Of a DNA stretch of 21,060 bases, positions 1 to 6,919 are shown one piece after another. This stretch comes from UBA9676 sp036522155 (GTDB lineage: Bacteria > Actinomycetota > Actinomycetes > Streptosporangiales > Streptosporangiaceae), in the NCBI GenBank assembly GCA_036522155.1, contig DATDGI010000036.1:1-21060 (forward strand), read 5' to 3'. Each line of letters opens with the position of its first letter. Positions within the stretch are counted from its first letter, which is position 1. The notes below the pieces were generated by a model, which was not told the DNA's origin, searched no databases, and saw only the letters and a list, made by a program, of their open reading frames with translations. Position numbers and translations under genes: made by a program.

Positions 1-663
1 ATCGGCGGCGTCGTCGTCGAGGCTGGCACGTTCAACTGGTCCAACGGGCGGTTTCCCGTGGTGGCGGATCCGTCGCCGGCTTACCACGGCCTGCAGTTCC
101 ACGAGACGTTCGGGACGTACGGGTACCTGATGAAGCTCCGCGCCGAGACCCTGCGCGACCTGGGCGCGGCGCTCTCGCCGTTCAACGCCTTCCTGTTCCT
201 GCAGGGCCTGGAGACGCTGTCGCTGCGGATGGAACGCCACGTCGACAACGCGCGGGCGGTCGCGGAGTTCCTCCAGTCCCACGAGCTGGCGTCGAACGTG
301 ACCTACCCGGGCCTGCCGGCGAGCAAGTACCGGCCGCTCGTGGAGAAGTACCTGCCGCGCGGGGCCGGCGCGGTGTTCTCCTTCGACTGCGCCGGCGGCC
401 GGGCCGGCGGCCTGGGCCTCATCGGCGGCGTGACGCTCTGGTCCCACCTGGCCAACGTCGGCGACGCCAAGAGCCTGATCATCCACCCGGCCAGCACCAC
501 CCACCGGCAGCTCGGCGACGACGAACTGCGGGCGGCCGGCGTCGGGCCCGGGACGGTGCGGCTGTCGGTCGGCACCGAGTCCGTCCAGGACCTGATCTGG
601 GATCTGCAGCAGGGTTTCGCGCTCGTCGCCGCGACGGCGGGAAAGAAGGTGGCGACCTCATGA
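1..663 (+). CDS. metY: O-acetylhomoserine sulfhydrylase (aminocarboxypropyltransferase), C-terminal part
   Basis: PLP-dependent enzyme of the Cys/Met metabolism family, which makes homocysteine from O-acetylhomoserine and sulfide in the cytoplasm. The reading frame is open from base 1, so the gene begins upstream and only about 220 of roughly 430 residues are present. Seen here: the IGGVVVEAGTFNW segment that follows the PLP-lysine region in this family, the FHETFGTYGYLMKLRAE stretch, LSPFNAFLFLQGLETL, SLIIHPASTTHRQL near the C terminus, and the closing VRLSVGTESVQDLIWDL. No lesion is seen in the visible part. The GTG at 58 is an internal codon and not a start. The stop overlaps the ATG of the next gene (ATGA), so the two are probably co-translated. 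Confidence 0.93.
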   Translation: MGGVVVEAGTFNWSNGRFPVVADPSPAYHGLQFHETFGTYGYLMKLRAETLRDLGAALSPFNAFLFLQGLETLSLRMERHVDNARAVAEFLQSHELASNVTYPGLPASKYRPLVEKYLPRGAGAVFSFDCAGGRAGGLGLIGGVTLWSHLANVGDAKSLIIHPASTTHRQLGDDELRAAGVGPGTVRLSVGTESVQDLIWDLQQGFALVAATAGKKVATS

Positions 664-1148
664 CCGATCTGGAGCTCGCGCGGTACCAGGACCCGCTGAC
701 GATCCAGCGCGTGCTCCACACAGCCAGGACGATCGCGATCGTGGGCCTGTCGAACAACGAGCTGCGGGCCAGCTACTTCGTCGGCTACTACCTCAAGCGG
801 CACGGCTACCAGGTGATCCCGGTGAATCCCCGCGAGAGCGAGATCCTCGGGGAGACGTGCTACGCGAGCCTGCTGGACGTGCCGGTGCCGGTGGACGTCG
901 TGAACGTTTTCCGCACGCCCGATGCGCTGCCGGGGATCGCGCGGGAGGCCGTGGCGATCCACGCCGGCGCCCTCTGGTGCCAGTTCGGCGTGATCAACGA
1001 AGAGGCCGCGCGGATCGCGGAGGAGGGCGGCGTTACGGTGATCATGGACCGCTGTCTCAAGGTCGAGCACGCGCGCTACGTGGGCCGGATGCACTGGCTC
1101 GGCTTCAACACGCAGCGCATCACCTCCGTCCGCGCCGGGCTCCAGTAG
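660..1148 (+). CDS. CoA-binding domain protein (YccU-like)
   Basis: A 162-residue protein of the CoA_binding_2 type, a small Rossmann-fold domain related to the CoA-binding part of succinyl-CoA synthetase. Visible features are the first strand and glycine loop TIAIVGLSNN (about residues 22-31), the segment YQVIPVNPRESEILGE, the DVPVPVDVVNVFRTPD strand-loop, ALWCQFGVINEEAA, and the C-terminal MDRCLKVEHAR motif typical of stand-alone members. The length matches the family. Its ATG overlaps the upstream TGA by four bases, which implies coupling to the sulfhydrylase gene. This pairing suggests a link to sulfur/methionine metabolism, but that is inference; the family's biochemical role is not established. 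Nothing looks broken. Confidence 0.88.
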   Translation: MTDLELARYQDPLTIQRVLHTARTIAIVGLSNNELRASYFVGYYLKRHGYQVIPVNPRESEILGETCYASLLDVPVPVDVVNVFRTPDALPGIAREAVAIHAGALWCQFGVINEEAARIAEEGGVTVIMDRCLKVEHARYVGRMHWLGFNTQRITSVRAGLQ

Positions 1149-1234
1149 CTGACCATCGGCGTGGCGCTGAGCCGCCGGTGCAGCCCGGCCAGCCGGCAGA
1201 AGCGGATGAATGGGCCTTCGGGCATCCCTGCCGG

Positions 1235-1278
1235 TCACAAGGGCCGGTAGGCGTCGCGTCTGTGCTCGACCCGCAAGG
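1235..1278 (-). pseudogene. Short copy of a RelE-type toxin 3' end
   Basis: Read on the minus strand, this 44-bp stretch encodes LRVEHRRDAYRPL followed by TGA, the C-terminal signature of RelE/ParE toxins. It is nearly identical (one A/G difference) to 2034-2077, where a longer piece of the same toxin end survives. It has no start, no upstream toxin sequence and no promoter, so it is a scar. The rest of the gap from 1149 to 1382 shows nothing else I can support. Confidence 0.6.
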
Positions 1279-1382
1279 CCCGAGTTGGGCCAAGTTAGTG
1301 CGCACCTGAACGGCTGTGCATGCAGTCGAGGGCATCGCGCAGGTCGCCGGGTAGCGCGGTCACGGCAGTGGCTTGTCCGGGA

Positions 1383-1841
1383 TTACGGCGCCACCAGCGA
1401 CCAGAACACGTCTACATCGAAGTCGCCGGTCGACGGGTCGGGATCGCCGTAGATCTCCCAGCGAGGGCCGACCAGCCGGTACCCGTTCGCCTTGCTCCAC
1501 TCGCACACCGCCCGGTGAGTGTCGCCGATCTTGGCGATCGGGCCGGTGTGGGTTGCGGTGGCGACGAGCCCGCCCGGAAGCGCTGACACGACAACATGAC
1601 CGACCGGCTCGAATGAGCGGCTTACCTGAACGCCGACTTCAACGTGGGGGACATCGTCCTTGTAGAGCATGATGTTGTGGCCCTGCTTGTAGAGCCCCTC
1701 CGGAGCCTCGCCCCGAAGAAAGCTCCATACCTTGTCCAGCATCGGCCCCCACATCTTCGGGAACTCCGCCCACGTCGCCGCCGCCGCTACCACCGCTGTC
1801 GGCGTCGGCTCGACGGTCTTCACGGTCACCTCAACAGTCAT
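1383..1841 (-). CDS. GyrI-like / AraC effector-binding-domain protein
   Basis: A 152-residue stand-alone GyrI-like (SHV-fold) domain. Such domains bind small hydrophobic ligands and occur alone or fused to AraC/MerR regulators. Features: an N-terminal strand MTVEVTVKTVEPTPTAVV, a helix WAEFPKMWGPMLDKVWSFL, LYKQGHNIMLYKDD, the second-repeat strand VATATHTGPIAKIGDTHRAVCEWSKANG, and a C-terminal GPRWEIYGDPDP...DVDVFWSLV, in which the conserved Glu of the ligand pocket is present (WEIYGDP). The start at 1841 is preferred over an in-frame upstream codon because a TATGCT -10 box (1849-1854) lies exactly 7 nt before it, which suggests a leaderless mRNA. The gene sits between two copies of a toxin 3' end. 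Ligand unknown. Confidence 0.85.
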   Translation of the reverse strand: MTVEVTVKTVEPTPTAVVAAAATWAEFPKMWGPMLDKVWSFLRGEAPEGLYKQGHNIMLYKDDVPHVEVGVQVSRSFEPVGHVVVSALPGGLVATATHTGPIAKIGDTHRAVCEWSKANGYRLVGPRWEIYGDPDPSTGDFDVDVFWSLVAP

Positions 1842-1848
1842 GGCGCGG

Positions 1849-1854
1849 AGCATA
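1849..1854 (-). promoter_or_regulatory. -10 box for leaderless GyrI-like gene
   Basis: TATGCT on the minus strand, ending 7 nt before the ATG at 1841. No Shine-Dalgarno sequence separates them, so transcription would start at or next to the start codon. No clear -35 was found. Confidence 0.4.
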
Positions 1855-2033
1855 CGCCGCGGTCGTGACCAGCACGTGGCCATCCGTCGGAGCTCTTTGC
1901 GTCATCCTCATGGGATGTGAAGACGCCTGGCCTGCCGACTGGGTTAGTGCGCAACTTCGGCGAGCGCGAACAGCCAACCCGCAGGTCAGCGCGTTGAAGA
2001 ACAGATCAAGGCCAAATCGTGGCCTATGTCAGT

Positions 2034-2156
2034 TCACAAGGGCCGGTAGGCGTCGCGTCTGTGCTCGACCCGCAGGGCGATGACTTCGCGGGCGTCGTCG
2101 CGGATGCGGTACAGGACCCGGTAGGTTCCCCGGCGCGCCGACCAGACGCCCGCCAG
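2034..2156 (-). pseudogene. RelE/ParE-type toxin, C-terminal remnant
   Basis: On the minus strand this frame reads LAGVWSARRGTYRVLYRIR, then DDAREVIALRVEHRRDAYRPL and TGA. That is the C-terminal half of a RelE-type mRNA interferase, with the Arg-Arg-Gly-x-Tyr-Arg core and the HRRDAYR end. The frame is directly preceded in phase by the TGA of the ASCH gene, so the toxin has no start of its own and its N-terminal half is absent. No matching antitoxin of the Phd/YefM type is visible upstream. The last 44 bp recur at 1235-1278. I infer a recombination scar in which the toxin 5' part was replaced by other DNA. Confidence 0.7.
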
Positions 2157-2585
2157 TCATGCCTCGTCGTCCTTCTCGGCTAGCCGGAACGTCTGGGCTA
2201 CCACGAGGGTGCCGTCGTCGACTGTGAATTCAGGATCACCTAGGGCGTCGCGCATTTCCTGCGAGTGCCAGAACTGCTCGTGCCCAGCCCGCCATTCGGC
2301 AACCGAGATGTAACCCTCACCTTCGCCCACGGCGTGCGCCAGGTCCACATCACCAAGCCGGATCACCCGCACCGCGGTCGTCTCAATCACCGCAACCCGG
2401 TGACCAGCCGAATCGGCCACTGCCTGCCGCAGCCCAGGCCTGGGCAGCGGCTCGCCTTCATGCTCGTAGTCTGCGACCAGCCCGGTCGTGGTTGTCTTGG
2501 TGCCCGCGAGGATCGCGGCCACGAGCTGATCGCGCAACGGTCCAGGGAAGGCGAACTCCGCGACAGGCAGATCTTCCGGCGGCAC
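2157..2585 (-). CDS. ASCH-domain protein
   Basis: A 142-residue protein of the ASCH superfamily, an OB/PUA-like beta barrel thought to bind RNA or modified nucleotides; some members are amidases or ribonucleases. It shows the family's opening FAFPGPLRDQLVAAILAGTKT with the G-x-K-T turn (about residues 28-33), then VAVIETTAVRVIRLGDVD and the acidic VGEGEGYISVAEWRAGHEQFW segment. The GTG start at 2585 is chosen because TAGGGT (2593-2598, minus strand) lies 7 nt upstream, the leaderless pattern seen for several neighbours; an in-frame GTG at 2609 is the alternative. It is divergent from the VapBC-type pair, and its stop abuts the toxin remnant in frame. Substrate unknown. Confidence 0.82.
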   Translation of the reverse strand: MPPEDLPVAEFAFPGPLRDQLVAAILAGTKTTTTGLVADYEHEGEPLPRPGLRQAVADSAGHRVAVIETTAVRVIRLGDVDLAHAVGEGEGYISVAEWRAGHEQFWHSQEMRDALGDPEFTVDDGTLVVAQTFRLAEKDDEA

Positions 2586-2592
2586 GACCGCA

Positions 2593-2598
2593 ACCCTA
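2593..2598 (-). promoter_or_regulatory. -10 box for leaderless ASCH gene
   Basis: TAGGGT on the minus strand, 7 nt before the GTG at 2585. It decides between two in-frame GTG starts. No Shine-Dalgarno is seen for either. Confidence 0.35.
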
Positions 2599-2727
2599 GC
2601 GGCCTGCACCAGCGCAGGCTTAACGCACGCATAGGTCAGGCCGCGACGGGACCGGAGCAGCCAGCTGCCCAAAGCACGCGCGGCTCGCGGCCACCGGATG
2701 TTACTACCGCGGTACGAACTACCAGGG

Positions 2728-2733
2728 TAGGAT
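2728..2733 (+). promoter_or_regulatory. -10 box for leaderless toxin-antitoxin operon
   Basis: TAGGAT ends 6 nt before the GTG at 2740. Transcription would begin at the antitoxin start codon. A convincing -35 was not found at 17-18 nt. Confidence 0.45.
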
Positions 2734-2739
2734 GAGCCT

Positions 2740-2988
2740 GTGAAGGTCGACAAGATGAGCGTCTCGTTCGATCCCGAACTCGGCGACGCTGTGCGATCGG
2801 CGGCCGCCCAGGCAGGTAAGCCCCTGTCGTCGTGGCTGGCCGAGGCGGCTGCGGGCAAGCTGCGCGCGGAAGCGCTGGCAGAGTTCCTGGCGGGGTGGGA
2901 AGCCGGGCACGGCGTGCTGACGGCCGAGGAGATCGCCCGGGCAGAACGGGAACTTGGCCTGGCCACCGCAAAAGATACGGCCGCGTGA
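2740..2988 (+). CDS. VapB-type antitoxin (ribbon-helix-helix-like)
   Basis: An 82-residue protein whose N terminus, KVDKMSVSFDPELGDAVRSAA, has the beta strand followed by helix expected of a ribbon-helix-helix DNA-binding domain, with the second helix in GKPLSSWLAEAAAGKLRAEAL. The C-terminal third (GVLTAEEIARAERELG) is acidic and helical, as expected for the part that wraps the toxin. Its stop overlaps the start of the PIN-domain toxin by four bases (GTGA), the usual coupled toxin-antitoxin layout. The GTG start follows a TAGGAT box by 6 nt, so a leaderless mRNA is likely. The antitoxin-toxin complex probably represses this promoter, as in other VapBC pairs (family knowledge, not seen directly). 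Confidence 0.87.
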   Translation: MKVDKMSVSFDPELGDAVRSAAAQAGKPLSSWLAEAAAGKLRAEALAEFLAGWEAGHGVLTAEEIARAERELGLATAKDTAA

Positions 2989-3368
2989 GTGCTCTGGTGC
3001 TGGACGCGGGGGCCCTGGTGGCCGTGGACCACGATGACCGGGCGATGATGGCCCGGTTGCGCGTTGCCCAGCAGCATGGCGTGGAGTTGCGCAGCAATTC
3101 GATGGTGATCGCGCAAGTCTGGCGTGACCCCCAGGGCCGGCAGGTCAACTTGGCGAGGTTGCTGCGCGCGGTCGATGTCCGCGCCGTCGATCAGCGGGAC
3201 GGCCGCCAGGCCGGCGTCCTGCTAGACGTAACCGGCACCGCTGACCCGGTCGATGCCACCGTCGTACTGCTCGCCAACCCAGGCGACCGCATACTGACCA
3301 GCGATCCAGACGACCTGACCCCACTAGCGGCCGCAGCCGCAAACCGGGCCGTCATCATCGCTTGCTGA
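2985..3368 (+). CDS. VapC-type PIN-domain ribonuclease toxin
   Basis: A 127-residue PIN-domain protein; VapC toxins cleave tRNA or rRNA when freed from the antitoxin. The first catalytic aspartate is in LVLDAGALVAV (Asp7), and the C-terminal acidic cluster is in TADPVDATVVLLA (Asp87, Asp90) and ILTSDPDDL (Asp107). The segment that usually holds the second acidic residue reads VIAQVWRD, with Gln44 where many VapC proteins have Glu. From memory some actinobacterial PIN subfamilies also have Gln here, so this need not mean inactivity. The GTG start at 2985 overlaps the antitoxin stop. The length matches the family and no lesion is seen. Confidence 0.86.
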   Translation: MSALVLDAGALVAVDHDDRAMMARLRVAQQHGVELRSNSMVIAQVWRDPQGRQVNLARLLRAVDVRAVDQRDGRQAGVLLDVTGTADPVDATVVLLANPGDRILTSDPDDLTPLAAAAANRAVIIAC

Positions 3369-3611
3369 CCGCCCGCTGATAACTCTCCTCCATAACGATC
3401 TTTCGGTACCACGCCAACTGCCCCGGCGACCGAATGGGCAGCCGATCATAAGGCGGTCAAATGCGCGGGGCCGGACCAGCTCCAAATCACTGAGCGTGAT
3501 TGGGTCTCGCTCGGCGCGCGGCGGGATCGCCGGATCTGAGCGGCTCAGCTGAATAGCGCGAAAGATCGCTCCGACCGCGCGGCCTGAAGTCGCCACCCGC
3601 CATCCGAGGGG

Positions 3612-3617
3612 TATAAG
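3612..3617 (+). promoter_or_regulatory. -10 box for leaderless MFS exporter gene
   Basis: TATAAG, one base from the consensus, lies 6 nt before the ATG at 3624. The nearest purine-rich stretch (GAGGGG, 3606-3611) is too far from the ATG to serve as a ribosome-binding site. GGGG and CCCC flank the box, forming a small inverted repeat. The rest of the 255-nt gap from 3369 shows nothing recognisable. Confidence 0.45.
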
Positions 3618-3623
3618 CCCCGC

Positions 3624-5237
3624 ATGTCTTCTGCCCCGTCTTCTGCCATGGAAGGCCGCCTGGCTGCGCCCGGTGACCGACGCTGGCTGATCCTGGTCGT
3701 GGTCGCCATCGCTCAGCTGATGGTGGTCCTGGATTCCACGATCGTGAACATCGCGCTGCCGTCGGCGCAGCGTGCCCTGGGATTCCCGAACGGCGACCGG
3801 CAGTGGGTGGTGACGGCCTATGCCCTGGCCTTCGGCAGCTTGCTGCTGGTGGGCGGCCGGATCGGCGACATGTTCAGCCGCAAGTGGGTCTTCATCACCG
3901 GCTTGATCGGATTCGCCATTGCCTCGGCCATCGGCGGCGCCGCGGTCTCGTTCCTGATGCTGGTAGCGGCCCGGGCGCTGCAGGGCGCGTTCGGCGCCGT
4001 TCTCGCGCCGTCTGCTCTGGGCACGCTGGTCAGCACGTTCCGGGAGCCGCGGGAGCGGGGGCGGGCCTTTGGTGTTTTCGGCTCGGTCGCCGCGGGCGGC
4101 GGCGCTGTGGGCCTGATCCTGGGCGGGGTGCTCACCCAGTATTTGTCGTGGCGCTGGTGCTTGTATGTCAATCTGGTGTTCGCCGCGATCGCGGTGGCCG
4201 GCGCCCTGGCCTGGATCCGCAGCAGCCGCCCGGCCGTCAGGCCGCCGATGGACTGGCCCGGTGCCGTGCTGGCCTGTGCCGGGCTGTTCCTCATCGTCTT
4301 CGGCTTCTCCCACGCCGAGACCGCCGGGTGGACGGCCGCGCTGACCATCGGCTCCCTGGTGGGGGGCATGGTGCTGCTTGCCGGGTTCGTTATCGCCGAG
4401 CAGCAAGTCAGTCACCCGCTGCTGCCTATACGGGTCATCCTGGACCGCACCCGCGGCGGCGCCTACGTGGCCGTGGGCATATCGGGAATCGCGATCTTCG
4501 GCACCTTCCTGTTCCTCACCTACTACCTGCAGGTGATCAAGGGAGACAGCCCGCTGACCACCGGCCTGCTGTTTCTGCCGATGATCGCCTGCATCCTGAT
4601 CAGCTCCAACCTGTCCAGCATCGTGGGCCTGCCCCGGCTGGGGCCGCGCGTCCTGATCGCGGCCGGCATGCTGCTGGGCGCCGGCGGGATGGCGTACCTG
4701 ACCCAGCTCACCGTCACCTCCCGCTACGCCAGTGCCGTGCTGCCCGCCCTGCTCATCTTGGGCCTGGGCTTCGGCATGATCTTCGCCCCGGCCATCAACA
4801 CCGCCACTTTCGGCGTCGCGCGCCAGGACTCCGGCGTGGCCTCCGCCCTGGTCAACACGATGCAGCAGGTCGGTGGCTCGATCGGGACCTCCGCCCTCAG
4901 CACGATCGCGCTGACTGCGACGGCCAGCTACCTGATCACACACCACACCAGCCCGCTGGCACCGGCGATCGCGGCCACCCGCGGCTACGCCACCGCCTTC
5001 ACCGTGTCAGCAGCGCTGCTCGGACTCGGTTTCATCCTTACGATCGTCCTGCTGCCGTCCAAGAACCGGCTTGCCGAACTCAGGAACGCCGCCACCGTCG
5101 CCGCCCCGGCGGCAGCCGCCCCGCCGCCCGCCGCCCCCACCCCGCAGCCAGCATTCGAAGCGATTCCCGTGGCCCTGTGCGGCTGTTCGCCGGTAGTGAC
5201 CCCGGTTCCCGGATCGGCGGCCACGCCGGTCCGCTAA
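3624..5237 (+). CDS. MFS drug exporter, DHA2 (EmrB/QacA) family, 14 TM
   Basis: A 537-residue inner-membrane, proton-coupled exporter. The first TM helix (residues ~20-40) runs into LDSTIVNIALPSAQ, the motif D1 of the DHA2 group. Motif A follows in the TM2-TM3 loop as GGRIGDMFSRK (~77-87), and the GSVAAGGGAVGLILGGVLTQ segment matches the glycine-rich motif C of drug:H+ antiporters. Alternating hydrophobic segments continue to about residue 485, consistent with 14 helices. The last ~50 residues are Ala/Pro-rich and probably disordered. Substrates cannot be predicted; family members export dyes, antibiotics and biocides. It stands alone on its strand with its own leaderless-type promoter, and no adjacent dedicated regulator is seen. 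Confidence 0.93.
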   Translation: MSSAPSSAMEGRLAAPGDRRWLILVVVAIAQLMVVLDSTIVNIALPSAQRALGFPNGDRQWVVTAYALAFGSLLLVGGRIGDMFSRKWVFITGLIGFAIASAIGGAAVSFLMLVAARALQGAFGAVLAPSALGTLVSTFREPRERGRAFGVFGSVAAGGGAVGLILGGVLTQYLSWRWCLYVNLVFAAIAVAGALAWIRSSRPAVRPPMDWPGAVLACAGLFLIVFGFSHAETAGWTAALTIGSLVGGMVLLAGFVIAEQQVSHPLLPIRVILDRTRGGAYVAVGISGIAIFGTFLFLTYYLQVIKGDSPLTTGLLFLPMIACILISSNLSSIVGLPRLGPRVLIAAGMLLGAGGMAYLTQLTVTSRYASAVLPALLILGLGFGMIFAPAINTATFGVARQDSGVASALVNTMQQVGGSIGTSALSTIALTATASYLITHHTSPLAPAIAATRGYATAFTVSAALLGLGFILTIVLLPSKNRLAELRNAATVAAPAAAAPPPAAPTPQPAFEAIPVALCGCSPVVTPVPGSAATPVR

Positions 5238-5317
5238 CAGCGACTGCGGGCCAGGTACCCCCGCAGGGCGTCTCGTGGAAGACCAGGCCAGGTACGCCCC
5301 CGCAATGGCACATGGGC

Positions 5318-5323
5318 TACCCT
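5318..5323 (+). promoter_or_regulatory. -10 box for leaderless universal stress gene
   Basis: TACCCT lies 7 nt before the ATG at 5331, and no Shine-Dalgarno lies between. The preceding gap also has a loose direct repeat around GCCAGGTAC (near 5250 and 5287) of unknown meaning. Confidence 0.3.
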
Positions 5324-5330
5324 CCCTCCA

Positions 5331-5788
5331 ATGAGCACCATCACGCCGCCCGCGACGGATCTGCGCCTTGTCGTCGGCTATGACGGATCCCCTCCGGCCA
5401 GCCGGGCCCTCGACGCCGCGGTCAGCCTGCTGCGGGGCCGGACGGGCCGGATTGAGGTGGTGTATGTGGCTCATATGCCCAACATGGCCGCGCTGTCGCC
5501 CGGTGCTGTAACCGAACTGGAAACAGACTTCGACGACGTCGAGCAGGAGCTCCGCACCCTGGCCAGCGAGCAGCTGCGGGGCCACGAGGTGGACTGGGCT
5601 TCGAGCGGCGCCAGGGCCTGATCGCAGAAGAACTGATCGCCGCAGCCAACGAAATCCGCGCCGCCCACCCCCACGCCACCCTAGTGATCGTGGTCGGGAG
5701 TTCGTCCCAAGTCATGCACCGTGTCGTCGGTTCGGTCGCCGTCAGCCTGGCCCGCCACTCACCGGTACCCCTCGTCGTCGTGCCCTAG
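5331..5788 (+). pseudogene. Universal stress protein, frameshifted
   Basis: A UspA-fold protein of about 152 residues split by one missing base. The first part, from ATG 5331, reads LRLVVGYDGSPPASRALDAAV (strand 1 and helix 1) through VVYVAHMPNM and stops at 5621. From about 5601 a second frame continues FERRQGLIAEELIAAANEIR and then the nucleotide-loop motif VVGSSSQVMHRVVGSVAVSLARHSPVPLVVVP to the TAG at 5786. Restoring one C between 5598 and 5601 (Trp-Ala-Phe-Glu) rejoins the frames. The second half is cleanly conserved, so the shift is recent or a sequencing error. If real, the product lacks the phosphate-binding loop. Confidence 0.82.
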
Positions 5789-6069
5789 CGCTCATCGCTT
5801 TCCTGGCTGTGGTCAGCGCCTGACATCTCCATTGTGTCGAGTGGCGATCGGGGTCGGAGGCGGCGATTGGCCAACGCGGCAGCCGATGGCGCCGCGGCGA
5901 GTCGCGGTGCAAGCAGGATGTCCGGTTCGCCGTCGGCGGGCGGTGCCCGTGGCGCTTTGTGGCGGGCCGCCTTGGCCGGCCGACGCAGATTGTCCGCAGG
6001 GGTGATGGGTCGGGCCAGCGGTCACCGGGCGGTGGTTGTCGGCGGCCCGGAAGGGAACAGGGTCTTGAC
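5789..6069. other. Non-coding gap
   Basis: No convincing gene on either strand. The only supported element is a purine-rich GGAAGGGAA just before the ATG at 6070, a weak ribosome-binding site for the oxidoreductase. Confidence 0.4.
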
Positions 6070-6465
6070 ATGGCCGGGTCAGCCGCCAGGGATCGCGTCA
6101 TCTACCTGCTGCAGAAGCACGTGATCAACCCGGTCGTCATGCTCGCGCACGACCTGGGAATCCCGCCTCCCGGCGATGCCCTGCTGGAAACGACTGGGCG
6201 GCGTACCGGGCGGCCGCGGCGCACGCCGGTGTGTGACGGCCTGGACGGGGAGGTCTTCTGGCTGGTGGCCCAGCGCGGGCGGCGCGCCGACTGGGTCAAG
6301 AACGTTCTGGGGAACCCGCGGGTCCGGGTCAAGATCCGCACCGGATCCGGTGTCGGCTGGCGGGCCGGAACGGCACACGTCCTGGACGATGACGACCCGC
6401 GTGAGCGACCCTGGACGAGCTCGTCAGTCGGATGGGCGGCGCCCGCTAGGGCGGGAGCGGTTTAG
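6070..6465 (+). pseudogene. Deazaflavin (F420)-dependent nitroreductase-family protein, damaged C terminus
   Basis: The first ~110 residues match the Ddn/F420-dependent split beta-barrel family: an N-terminal amphipathic helix (RDRVIYLLQKHVINPVVMLAHDLG), LLETTGRRTGRPRRTPV, VFWLVAQRGRRADWVKNVLGNPRVRVKI and GWRAGTAHVLDDDDPRER. After that the frame reads WTSSSVGWAAPARAGAV and ends. A neighbouring frame continues the expected TLDELVSRMGGAR from about 6408 but meets TAG at 6447. The gene therefore has a frameshift near 6404-6410 and a truncated tail, so the last ~15-20 residues of the family are lost. The core barrel that holds F420 is mostly present, so some function cannot be excluded. Confidence 0.72.
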
Positions 6466-6680
6466 CGCAGCCGGACTCCGCCGGCCACGATGGCGGCCGG
6501 GCTGGCCAGCTGGCCCGGGTTCTGGCGGGGGTCGTGATGGTAGGTGACGATGTCGGCGCTGGCCGCGGCGCCGAGGAACCGGCGCGGCCAGGTGCTGGCC
6601 GCGGCCAGCACGTCTTTGGGCTAAAGGCCCATCTGGGCCAGCAGCGCCGCCTCCCGCGGGATCGATGCGGTCACGACCGT
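6462..6680 (-). pseudogene. Amidohydrolase C-terminal remnant
   Basis: On the minus strand a 73-codon frame reads VVTASIPREAALLAQMGL, then TAG (6621-6623), then PKDVLAAASTWPRRFLGAAA and SADIVTYHHDPRQNPGQL...AAIVAGGVRLR and stop. This is the ending of a metal-dependent amidohydrolase (imidazolonepropionase/dihydroorotase-like fold): the helix carrying LAAAS...RRFLG, the ADIVTYHHDPR strand and the final strand with a bound-metabolite-type GGVRLR. The metal-binding N-terminal and central parts are absent and an amber codon interrupts it, so it is a relic. It overlaps the oxidoreductase pseudogene's end by a few bases. Confidence 0.6.
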
Positions 6681-6919
6681 GCAGGCTCGACGCCCTGATC
6701 AACCTCATAGCCAAGATCACGGCCACTGAACCAAAACCCGCCCCCGGCCGGTAGCTAATCTCGTTCCCGGCCCACCTCGCCAGGCGTGGCCCCGTGGCGG
6801 CCGCGATGACGGATCACATACAGAACAACCCGTCGGGGCGCAGCACGGATGGCCATAGAAACGACTGGTCGGCCGTGCAGATCGGCGGCTAGCGCGTCGT
6901 GGTGAGAGCGCCATCGCTG
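6681..6919. other. Gap without a recognisable gene
   Basis: Open frames here have no family signature and unusual composition. It is probably degraded sequence between the amidohydrolase relic and the TetR gene. Confidence 0.35.

Noticed and set aside
303..1238. 311-codon minus-strand frame over the sulfhydrylase and CoA-binding genes
   Set aside because: Spans two well-supported genes and has no family signature.
3324..4946. 540-codon open frame on the minus strand opposite the MFS gene
   Set aside because: Gln/Asp/His-rich antisense composition typical of a high-GC shadow; the plus strand has a clear transporter.
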